This document shows positions 24,198 to 31,341 of a DNA stretch of 64,000 bases, piece by piece (the stretch's first letter is position 1; every line of letters starts with the position of its first letter). This DNA is from Dyella mobilis (GTDB taxonomy: Bacteria; Pseudomonadota; Gammaproteobacteria; Xanthomonadales; Rhodanobacteraceae): the NCBI RefSeq assembly GCF_016904945.1, contig NZ_JADIKF010000034.1:1-64000 (forward strand). Direction: 5' to 3'. The notes below the pieces were generated by a model. It searched no databases. It saw nothing but the letters and a program-made list of their open reading frames with translations, and had not been told where the DNA came from. The translations under genes and the position numbers were made by a program.

Positions 24198-24590
24198 TTA
24201 CTGGGCGCCTTCCTGCTGTTTCTTTTCCTGAGCAGCGGACTCGGCCGTCTTCTGAGCCGCCTGGATATCGCCCATGGCCAACTGAACTTCGGTCGTAGCC
24301 TTCATCGTTTCGGAAGGCTTGCTGCCACCACCGCCACCACCAGTGCTATCACCACCGCCACTGCTCTCGCCCTGCTCAAGCTGCTGAATGGAAATCTGCG
24401 CATCCTGCAACCGCTTGTCGGCGAGCTCGCCCATGGCAGCGATGAGCGACTCATAGGTCGCCTGACCGCCACCCAAAGCCGCCTTGGCCTGGTTGAGCTT
24501 CTCCTTGCTTTGACCATTGGCCAGCGAATCGCTGTACATCTGGTTGAAGTTGGTGTTGTTGCTCTGATTGACGTTCGTCGAAATGCTCAC
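24198..24590 (-). CDS. Type III needle/pilus subunit candidate with Gly-rich linker
   Basis: 130 residues, no signal peptide, Ser/Asn/Gln-rich start (MSISTNVNQSNNTNFNQMYS). Helix 1 (KLNQAKAALGG, then LIAAMGELADKRLQDAQISI) is followed by a Gly/Ser linker (GGGDSTGGGGGGS, residues about 80-92). A second amphipathic helix follows (TTEVQLAMGDIQAAQKTAES). It lies between sctD and sctI, where needle or pilin genes often lie, and no other SctF candidate is in the operon. It has no recognisable SctF sequence motif. It could instead be another early secreted protein or filament component. Confidence 0.5.
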   Translation of the reverse strand: MSISTNVNQSNNTNFNQMYSDSLANGQSKEKLNQAKAALGGGQATYESLIAAMGELADKRLQDAQISIQQLEQGESSGGGDSTGGGGGGSKPSETMKATTEVQLAMGDIQAAQKTAESAAQEKKQQEGAQ

Positions 24591-24728
24591 GTTGTTAACT
24601 CCTGTAATGTTTCAATTCGCAATCCTTTGATTGCGCATCAACCATAGCCAACTTGCACAAGCCACAAGCGGTATATAGATATGGGCTTTGTTTGTGCGGC
24701 GCACATTCGTTCCAACCCTATGAGCTAC

Positions 24729-25925
24729 CTAGGGTGTTGTGGATACACTCGCCTCCGCACCATGGCTGTGCGCGATCTCGTATGCACAGGACAGCGTTTT
24801 GTCAGCAGAAAACTGAAACAGTGCCGAACCCGACGCCAACGCCACGCCGCAAGGCCCAACGCGCGCAAGCTTCCCTTCTTTCACCGAGGCACCTGGAAAC
24901 AATCGCTCGCCATTGGGACTGATCGCGAAGTAGGCATCATCCCGTGTCGGAAGCACGCTGTAATCCAGAACCGAGTACGGCACGTCCACCTGGTTGGCAC
25001 GTGCCTTCGCCATCGCAATGTTTACATCGCGCAACTCCGGAAGCTCGTGCCGCACCAATGCACTGATGGCGGAAAAATCCCAGCCTCCCAACCCTTTCAC
25101 TGCGCTATCGGCACTCAAAGCGACGTGTACCGCACCCGGCCCGGTAACGCTGACCAACGGATCGCGATAGTACTCATCCAGCAACAAGGAAGCATTCATC
25201 GCCAGGCTCTCCATCGGCACCACGTGGATCACCGATTGGCCCTGGTCCGCAGCCATGGCCAAAGTGCGTAGATAATCCAGATCGCGCTGCCCTGTAACAT
25301 AGCCCGCGTAGGTCGTAGCACCGGTAGACTTTTCGTAAGCCACATTGATGTCCGGAAAAGTGCGCCGAATGTAATCGTGCGCCTCGCGAGCGGGTTCCTT
25401 GTCGGCGTTGTAATGGTCGATCTGATACTTGGTGCCACCCACTACCGCCAGCAGTACCAACACGACCAGCGGCAGGTAGCGCAGTTGACGGCCTGCCCGC
25501 ATCACCGCGAAGGCATAAGCCTTGCGGTCGAGTTGCCACAACACGGCTCGATGTGCAGAGGCCAGTCGCCGAGCCGACGTAGCCAGAATCATGGCCGGGC
25601 GATCCGGCATCATGGCCTCTTGCAACTGCACCAGCGCCATATCCACACCCTGTACCGACAGGCTCGTTCCTGCACGTACGTGCACGGCGCCTTCGGACGG
25701 AAGCGCCAGCCCAAAGACAGTGACACCTTCTGCGCAGCTTTCCAGCTGCCAGCTTTCTTCCTCCGGATCGAATACGAATCGGCATTGCAGTTCAGCCAGG
25801 CCATCATCGGCAAGCAGGATGTCTGCATCCTCGCCGGCACCGAGCATCCACCCCGGCTTGCCACCCAGGTCGATCAACGCCCCGGCATGCAAGCCGCTCA
25901 GCACGTGCAAGCCTAGCCGTTCCAT
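24729..25925 (-). CDS. sctD: Type III inner-ring protein SctD
   Basis: About 398 residues from ATG 25925, which has GGAG 6 bases upstream; a GTG at 25937 would add four residues. The N-terminal cytoplasmic FHA-like domain (HVLSGLHAGALIDLGGKPGW, DILLADDGLAELQCRF) is followed by one transmembrane helix near residue 150 (LPLVVLVLLAVVGG). The periplasmic part has ring-building BON-like segments. It forms the outer of the two inner-membrane rings with SctJ. It lies 79-91 bases downstream of sctC. Confidence 0.9.
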   Translation of the reverse strand: MERLGLHVLSGLHAGALIDLGGKPGWMLGAGEDADILLADDGLAELQCRFVFDPEEESWQLESCAEGVTVFGLALPSEGAVHVRAGTSLSVQGVDMALVQLQEAMMPDRPAMILATSARRLASAHRAVLWQLDRKAYAFAVMRAGRQLRYLPLVVLVLLAVVGGTKYQIDHYNADKEPAREAHDYIRRTFPDINVAYEKSTGATTYAGYVTGQRDLDYLRTLAMAADQGQSVIHVVPMESLAMNASLLLDEYYRDPLVSVTGPGAVHVALSADSAVKGLGGWDFSAISALVRHELPELRDVNIAMAKARANQVDVPYSVLDYSVLPTRDDAYFAISPNGERLFPGASVKEGKLARVGPCGVALASGSALFQFSADKTLSCAYEIAHSHGAEASVSTTP

Positions 25926-26015
25926 GTTGTTCTCCACTCATCCATGATGATGTATCCCGTGTTCTCGCTCTCAACTCCACGCCTCGCGTGCGCAGCCAAG
26001 ACATTTGCAAATGGG

Positions 26016-27920
26016 TTACCTGGCTTTGTTGTTGGCTTTCCCGCTGTTGGCGGCCTTCGTCTTCGGCGCGAGCATTTCCACTAGCGGCTTTTCGTCCTTG
26101 TCGGTGCCTGTCTGCGGTTCACCAACCACCGGCGTCTCAGGCGCCAACGCGGTCGCCACCGCCGCCAAAGTCTGCTTTGCTGCCTGGAGATCCCCGCTAT
26201 CCCAGATCACACGCGGGGTGATCAGGAACAAGCGTTCGGTACGGTCGTGCTTTTTGCTGGTGTTCCGAAATAGCGCACCCAGGACCGGCACACGGCTGAG
26301 CCCTGGCACGCCCGACAATTGCTGGGTTTCGCTTTCATAACGGTAGCCGCCGATCAACAGCGTCTGTCCGTCGCCCACCTGGGCCTGCGTAGCGATAAAG
26401 TTTTGCTTGGACACCGGCAACTCATCCACGCGGTCGGTCTGATCCAGATAGCCATCGGTGATGTTCAAGAACAATCGGATATCGTCCGGAAGTCGAAAGT
26501 CACCCTGCTGCGCCTGGCTCGCGATCACCTGGGGGGTCACTTTCACCTGCAAGCCGGCGGTGATCGGATAGAGATTGGTGCTGTAAGCGCCGGCAACGCG
26601 CGCGTAAGCGGTGCTTTGGTTGCCGATCAGTGCTTCGATGTTGTCCAGCGTGACGATTTTCGGCTGTGACAGGATCTTGGCCTTGCCGCGCTTTTCCAAC
26701 GCGTTCAAGCGGGTGGTGAGGTGTGTGATCGAGCTGCCGATCACCCCCTGAAAACTGGCACCGCCAAGATCAACTAGCGAGCCGTTGGTATTGCCACTCA
26801 ATCGCGAACTGGTCAGCGCCAGATCCACACCAAGATCGCGCAGTGCGCTGCTGGAGATATCGATGATCGACATGTCCAGCTGCACCAACCGCTGTGGCTG
26901 ATCGAGCTTCTCGATCGCGCGCTCGTAGTAGGCCATGGCCTCCGGACGATCATAAATAAGAATGGCGTTGGTACGTACATCCGCTTCGATGCGGATCTTG
27001 CTGCCGTCCTGCCGCACGATATAGCTGGGAACCTCCTCGTCGGCGTCCGCCTCGGCGCGCATGTCGAGCACACCGCGCAGTCCCTTCAACGGATCGGCCG
27101 AGACACTCGGCAACGCCTGGTTCTTTTTGGCACCCGGCACCAGCACGGGGCTCGTGCCGCTGAGCAAATCATTCAGGATCGTGGCCACGCCCGGCACGGT
27201 GTAATCTTCGTCGCCGATCGTACGGGTGACATCCTGTGCTTGTGCGTACTTCAACGGAAATACGCGAATCTCCATCTTTCCGGCCGGCGCCGACGTGCTA
27301 TAGACACTGGCCCGCGCATTGGCCGCATGTTCGCGCTCTGCCGCAATCGCCTTCGAAACCAGCTCGACGTAACGATTGGGACCGCTGACCAGCAGACTGC
27401 CGCCCGACACCTTGATCGGGAAACGCGCATCGACCAACCCCAGGCGCGACAATGTCTGCATGGCCTGCCCTGGCGACATGGGAGCGATCGGAATCACCTC
27501 CGAGCGCGAATCGCTGCTGGCACTGATGTACAACACAGAACCATCGAAATACCAGATAAAGCCGTAAGCCGACTCCAGGCTCTGGAACACTTGCTGCGCT
27601 GACTCATCAAACTCACCATGCACGTCGCCGCGTACATCGCCGTTCACCACCACGGAGAAGGGCTGTGTGGCGAGGATGTCCTTGAGCACCTGACGTAAGG
27701 GTTTTCCCTTCGAAGAATAAGTGATGGGTGCTGCCTTCCACGGAATGGGCGCGGCATAAACCGGCGCGCAGATCAGAAGGCACAACGCGAGCCGAAAACC
27801 TGCTCTCTTCCAGATGCCTGGCAGGCACGGCGTAACGCTGACGCCCGCGCAAATTTCTCGCTCGGCGCCCGATGCGACGCTGCGCAGTCGCCGACTCCAA
27901 CATTCATTACGCGTATACAT
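26016..27920 (-). CDS. sctC: Type III outer-membrane secretin SctC (HrcC)
   Basis: 634 residues with a late N-terminal signal sequence (FRLALCLLICAPVYAAPIPW, cleavage near residue 57; an internal start is possible). N0/N1/N3 periplasmic domains begin KPLRQVLKDILATQPFSVVV. The C-terminal secretin domain has MSIIDISSSALRDLGVDLAL, LSQPKIVTLDNIEALIGNQS, KVTPQV and VGDGQTLLIGGYRYE. It ends with RLFLITPRVI and a Lys/Ala-rich tail. Forms the outer-membrane ring. First structural gene of the operon, 12 bases after the regulator gene. Confidence 0.95.
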   Translation of the reverse strand: MYTRNECWSRRLRSVASGAEREICAGVSVTPCLPGIWKRAGFRLALCLLICAPVYAAPIPWKAAPITYSSKGKPLRQVLKDILATQPFSVVVNGDVRGDVHGEFDESAQQVFQSLESAYGFIWYFDGSVLYISASSDSRSEVIPIAPMSPGQAMQTLSRLGLVDARFPIKVSGGSLLVSGPNRYVELVSKAIAAEREHAANARASVYSTSAPAGKMEIRVFPLKYAQAQDVTRTIGDEDYTVPGVATILNDLLSGTSPVLVPGAKKNQALPSVSADPLKGLRGVLDMRAEADADEEVPSYIVRQDGSKIRIEADVRTNAILIYDRPEAMAYYERAIEKLDQPQRLVQLDMSIIDISSSALRDLGVDLALTSSRLSGNTNGSLVDLGGASFQGVIGSSITHLTTRLNALEKRGKAKILSQPKIVTLDNIEALIGNQSTAYARVAGAYSTNLYPITAGLQVKVTPQVIASQAQQGDFRLPDDIRLFLNITDGYLDQTDRVDELPVSKQNFIATQAQVGDGQTLLIGGYRYESETQQLSGVPGLSRVPVLGALFRNTSKKHDRTERLFLITPRVIWDSGDLQAAKQTLAAVATALAPETPVVGEPQTGTDKDEKPLVEMLAPKTKAANSGKANNKAR

Positions 27921-27932
27921 GATGTTTTCCGT

Positions 27933-28301
27933 TCACCGTGACAACAAGCCCGGGCAGGCTTTAATCACCTGCGCGACAGAAACCACTCTTACGAGGGAGC
28001 TGAAGTTCTTTACTTGACCGAAGCGCATTTGCACTTCGCGATCGAGGTCAGCCAATAGAACGCTTTCCGACCGCCCTGTATGCAGGGCGACGTAGCGAAG
28101 CAGCTGCCAGTAAATGTGTTCGAGGCGAAGGCAGGTCGGCTTTCCATTCAAACGCATGGACCGTGCATACGGCCGGGCCAAAGCCATATCAAAATCGTCC
28201 AACGTAGTGAAATTTTCGCCCACGCCGAGGCCCAATACTTCGTTCTTAACCAGGTCCATGGCATCCATAATCACTCCATCCCAAACGGCATCGTCAGACA
28301 T
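27933..28301 (-). CDS. Ribbon-helix-helix (RHH_4-type) putative regulator heading the type III operon
   Basis: About 122 residues from ATG 28301 (MSDDAVWDGVIMDAMDLV); ATG 28322 is an alternative. The C-terminal half RSMRLNGKPTCLRLEHIYWQ, then LLRYVALHTGRSESVLLADL and SSLVRVVSVAQVI matches the RHH_4 pattern (RLxGRxTxLRLExxFWxxL...). This family includes DNA-binding proteins of Proteobacteria. It lies 12 bases before sctC and next to an AT-rich control region, so it may autoregulate the operon. Regulation of the type III system is inference; no AraC-, HrpG/X- or HrpL-type activator is seen in the window. Confidence 0.6.
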   Translation of the reverse strand: MSDDAVWDGVIMDAMDLVKNEVLGLGVGENFTTLDDFDMALARPYARSMRLNGKPTCLRLEHIYWQLLRYVALHTGRSESVLLADLDREVQMRFGQVKNFSSLVRVVSVAQVIKACPGLLSR

Positions 28302-28322
28302 GCTTCCCACCCGATGAATCAA

Positions 28323-28794
28323 CGGGAAGACATGCCAAAGAACTGGACAGCGGCACCGAAAAACGACCTACATTCGTTGCTGACCAGAGATACCGGCCAT
28401 CCATCAACGAAGTGCACCTGCCTTTCGGTAAATAATGATGATGAGATGACTTAAAAACTATCGAACAAGAACTAATTAATGGATGATTTTCTATATATAA
28501 AACATAGATAAATTCAATGAAACTTCGAACACGCCGCCCACCAGTACGCATAGATATTTGCCAAATTTCCCGCCAAACACCACCAGACGATTTCGATAAG
28601 TCCACGCGAAAGCGACAGGGAACGCTTCATCCACACCCCAAGTAGAACCATCCCTAAAGAGACTCGGAAAAAATCATCGCATTCAATATTTATTTATGAC
28701 CATCTAGTCGCAGAAACTTGATACGTTCCACATCGAATGCGTAAAACATCCAACGCAAAGATGTTTTGTACAAATCGACCAGAAGGTTCGCGCC
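28323..28794. promoter_or_regulatory. AT-rich divergent control region of the type III operon and harpin-like genes
   Basis: About 470 bases between the minus-strand operon and the plus-strand gene at 28795, much richer in A+T than the surrounding genes (for example 28480-28520 and 28685-28700). It must hold at least two divergent promoters. I looked for a perfect plant-inducible promoter box (TTCGB-N15-TTCGB) and did not find one. No gene is seen. Confidence 0.55.
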
Positions 28795-29124
28795 ATGAAC
28801 GGCATCCAGAACAACAGCGTTTCACATTCATCCATGAGCGACGGCATCGACACGGGTTCCGCGGCAAAAGCCAATCTGGCGGCGGATCAGCAATCGATGG
28901 TGAAGACCAACCCGTCCGCGAACTTCGCACAGAACACAGAGAGCACTGGCAACGGCGAGCAAAGTGCCGCTCCCATGGATTTCTTCCAACAGTTGCTCGA
29001 CCTCGGCAAGCAGGCCATGGGCATGGCGGGCTCCTTCACGAGCTCAATGATCTCGATGAGCCCGATGGGCTCCTCCATGGGAATACTGCAGAAGCTCGGT
29101 AGCCTGGTGGGCCTAGGCAAGTAG
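28795..29124 (+). CDS. Small Ser/Asn/Met-rich secreted-protein candidate (harpin-like 1)
   Basis: 109 residues, no Sec signal, one Cys-free polar N-terminus (MNGIQNNSVSHSSMSDGIDT). It is rich in Ser, Asn, Gln, Gly and Met. An amphipathic segment MDFFQQLLDLGKQAMGMAGS is followed by a Met/Ser-rich stretch and a short hydrophobic tail (ILQKLGSLVGLGK). This composition is typical of harpins and other early type III substrates. It shares the start MNGI and the motif DFFQ..(L/A)D with the next gene. A good ribosome site (AGAAGG) lies upstream. No family was recognised; the type III substrate role is inferred. Confidence 0.55.
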   Translation: MNGIQNNSVSHSSMSDGIDTGSAAKANLAADQQSMVKTNPSANFAQNTESTGNGEQSAAPMDFFQQLLDLGKQAMGMAGSFTSSMISMSPMGSSMGILQKLGSLVGLGK

Positions 29125-29144
29125 TCGAAAGGCTTTCATTCAAG

Positions 29145-29160
29145 GCGGAATATTTTCCGC
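29145..29160. other. Short perfect palindrome between the harpin-like genes
   Basis: gcggaa, loop tatt, ttccgc; 20 bases after the stop at 29124. No T-run follows, so it may be an operator or RNA-stabilising hairpin rather than a terminator. Confidence 0.45.
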
Positions 29161-29235
29161 GAAGCTGACTTCTAACTGCATAAATCTCTGCTCAATACGC
29201 ACTATTCGTATTTATCAATCAAAAGGATTCAAGCC

Positions 29236-29655
29236 ATGAATGGCATCAACAGCGGCGTTTCTTCCTCCTCTTACTCCAACCAGGCCAGCGCGCTGTCGGG
29301 CAAAAACGCGCGCCCCGCTTACAGCCAGAACGCGATTGCCAAGTCCAACCACAACGATAGTTTTGCTTTAGCCACCGGCAAGGGTTCGACGGGCAACCCC
29401 CTCGTGGACTTCTTCCAGAACATTGCCGATTTCTTTAAAAACCTATTCGGTCTCGGCGGCGAAGCGCAGCAAAGCGACGGCAACCTGGACGCAGGTGCGG
29501 GGACCGTGAACGAGGATGCAAACACCGTCGACGACAGCCAGCTCGTCGATCGCGATATCACGCGCCATGCCGTGAGGGACCCCAGCATGATGGCCAACCC
29601 CTCTCAGTACGTTGACCCAAACAAGCACGACGCCAGCGCAACCAACCGCGCGTAA
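29236..29655 (+). CDS. Small Ser/Asn-rich secreted-protein candidate (harpin-like 2)
   Basis: 139 residues, Cys-free, without a Sec signal. Starts MNGINSGVSSSSYSNQASAL like the previous gene. An amphipathic helix NPLVDFFQNIADFFKNLFGL is followed by a Gly/Asp/Asn-rich acidic C-terminal half. AAGG lies 8 bases before the ATG. Low-complexity composition and location next to the type III operon suggest a secreted substrate such as a harpin, translocator helper or filament protein. The helix resembles the one in the 28795 gene, so the two may be diverged paralogues. Confidence 0.55.
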   Translation: MNGINSGVSSSSYSNQASALSGKNARPAYSQNAIAKSNHNDSFALATGKGSTGNPLVDFFQNIADFFKNLFGLGGEAQQSDGNLDAGAGTVNEDANTVDDSQLVDRDITRHAVRDPSMMANPSQYVDPNKHDASATNRA

Positions 29656-29688
29656 TCCCGGGAGCCACGGAGAGGGCGGAAAGTCAGG

Positions 29689-29715
29689 CTCCCTCTCCCC
29701 GAAAGGGAGAGGGAG
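29689..29715. repeat. Palindromic ctccctctccc repeat
   Basis: Stem ctccctctccc / gggagagggag with a 5-base loop. It belongs to the same class as the larger palindromes near 38831 and 38964. The stretch 29656-29971 holds no other recognisable feature. Confidence 0.7.
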
Positions 29716-29971
29716 TACGCCGCCTGGATCGCATTGCTTCGTGCGTCTTTCTGCCGCTTGACGAATGCAGGCCCCGGAGCAGGGCTTGCGTATCCGTCGG
29801 TTCGAAACATGCGTACTGAGCAGTAGTGCACGAAAGCGTGAAAAAGACTCAAGCAAGACGACGCACGACGGGCGACGTGCTCCCACCTAAATACATTCTG
29901 CATCGGCAGATGCCTTGCATCTACCGATGTCGCCGCCCTTTTTCGATGCTTTCGGCCGGCGAACAGCTCAA

Positions 29972-30229
29972 CTATCGAGCAACCTCAGAAGGCGCCAAGC
30001 AAGCCTCAAGCACATCCTCCAACTCCCACTCCAGCCGAGCGAAATACTGCGACAACATCGTAGATGACAGTTGCAAAATTTCTTCCCTGTCGCAGCAATG
30101 ACGCTCGGAGACCTGGACCAGCATGCCCAGCTCGTTACGGACCCTGCCGAGTAGCTCGTGCGCGGACTCGGGCAACTGGTAACACAGCTCACCGGATAGC
30201 GGCACCGGCTTTTTCGCTTTCTTTGCCAT
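29972..30229 (-). CDS. Small protein of unknown function near the type III locus
   Basis: 85 residues. ATG 30229 is preceded by AAAGGAG, which supports translation. Basic N-terminus (MAKKAKKPVPLSG), then two predicted helices (AHELLGRVRNELGMLVQVSE and MLSQYFARLEWELEDVLEAC). Acidic helical small proteins beside effectors can be secretion chaperones, but no chaperone motif is recognisable. Same strand as the gene at 30342-30674. Confidence 0.55.
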   Translation of the reverse strand: MAKKAKKPVPLSGELCYQLPESAHELLGRVRNELGMLVQVSERHCCDREEILQLSSTMLSQYFARLEWELEDVLEACLAPSEVAR

Positions 30230-30286
30230 GATGGCATCTCCTTTGCGTAGGCTTTATGCGCAGCACGCCGGATGATCGCCCAGGTA

Positions 30287-30313
30287 CGGCACACCGCCTC
30301 CAGGGGTGTGCCG
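30287..30313. terminator. Hairpin between two small minus-strand genes
   Basis: cggcacacc / ggtgtgccg with a 9-base loop. No strong T-run, so terminator activity is uncertain. Confidence 0.4.
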
Positions 30314-30341
30314 CGGTAACGATCATACGGACCCTGGCGCG

Positions 30342-30674
30342 TTACCTATGTCGCACGTGCCGAAGCACGTCCGAGCATTGGTCGAGGAAGTGGATTGCCA
30401 CCAGCAAGCCGGCGTACGTCGACGCCGGCAGCGGCCACAACTTGGGGAACACAAACTTCCCGCTCTCAAGCATCTCGCGAAAAGCATCACTGTCACCGAG
30501 AAGATGCGTGATCACACGCTTCACCTCCTCGATGCCGGCGACCGCGACGTGGATTTCCTCAAAGGCCGCCTCGTCATCGTCCACCGTGTCCGGCGGAATG
30601 ACCGGAAGATGGTCGAATAGATGGTCGGGGAGACCCGACAGGCGTGCGAGTACCGTATGATCTGGCTCAGCCAT
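30342..30674 (-). CDS. Small acidic protein of unknown function near the type III locus
   Basis: 110 residues from ATG 30674 (MAEPDHTVLARLSGLPDHLF), with AGGAG about 11 bases upstream. Acidic (DTVDDDEAAFEEI), then helical with a hydrophobic stretch (YAGLLVAIHFLDQCSDVL). No family recognised. Together with the gene at 29972-30229 it forms a short minus-strand pair between the harpin-like genes and the effector at 31342. A chaperone or immunity-type role would be a guess. Confidence 0.5.
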   Translation of the reverse strand: MAEPDHTVLARLSGLPDHLFDHLPVIPPDTVDDDEAAFEEIHVAVAGIEEVKRVITHLLGDSDAFREMLESGKFVFPKLWPLPASTYAGLLVAIHFLDQCSDVLRHVRHR

Positions 30675-31341
30675 ATCAACTATTACTCCTAGTTGGTTGG
30701 TGAGCGGAGCGTGGGAGCTAGTGACTCTCACGTTCCGCGCTTCTCACAGCATTGCTGCCATGGCCATCGGTGTCGCCCCGAAAGACTGCACCGATGGCGC
30801 GTTCAAAGTACCAACTCCGCAGTCGTTCGTGTATAGGCGGCTGCTATTTCGTAATCGCCTGAAAGGGAGTGCCGTGGCGGCGGCATCGCCGAGACTTGGT
30901 CTCAACGGTTTTTTTGTCTGCCTGGCCTCGGCGAAGGTTTTATTCGCAAGCACTCGCGATACCGTTCACTGCAAGGCAGTGCGATAAAAAGGGGCGGCTT
31001 TTATGCCTCGTCCCTCTGGGCGCAAACCTGCACGGAATTTTTTCGTCGTCCAAGTAATCGGATCTATGCCAAGCCGTTAATCATCCTGCATGACTAACGC
31101 TCAATAACTTGAGTGTTCGGCGCAGAAGACAGCGCGGTGTTGCACCTTTACCAAACGGTATCGCCACCCTCAACTGAACAAAAACCCTTCACGTAATTCC
31201 GGGCATACATATGTACCACCATGCCACGTGCGGCCTGTGCGAGGCTTGCCGTCATGCTTGGCCATTACATAAGCGCCGTTTTCCATCGCGGTAACCAGGA
31301 AAAAGCATGATCGATCATTCCCCTATTGCCAGGAGCCACAC
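30675..31341 (+). promoter_or_regulatory. Upstream region of the 31342 effector, no gene seen
   Basis: About 670 bases. It contains a gagac-ttg-gtctc hairpin near a T-run (about 30889-30915). The last ~45 bases before the effector start match the region before the effector at 9805 (catgatc..atc, ccagga, tgagaacgga). That points to common ancestry of leader and ribosome site. A tacatatgta palindrome lies near 31206. No coding sequence is convincing. Confidence 0.45.

Noticed and set aside
28323..28794. Possible PIP box (TTCGB-N15-TTCGB) for HrpX control upstream of the type III operon
   Set aside because: TTCG occurs only as isolated matches; no pair with correct spacing was found by eye.
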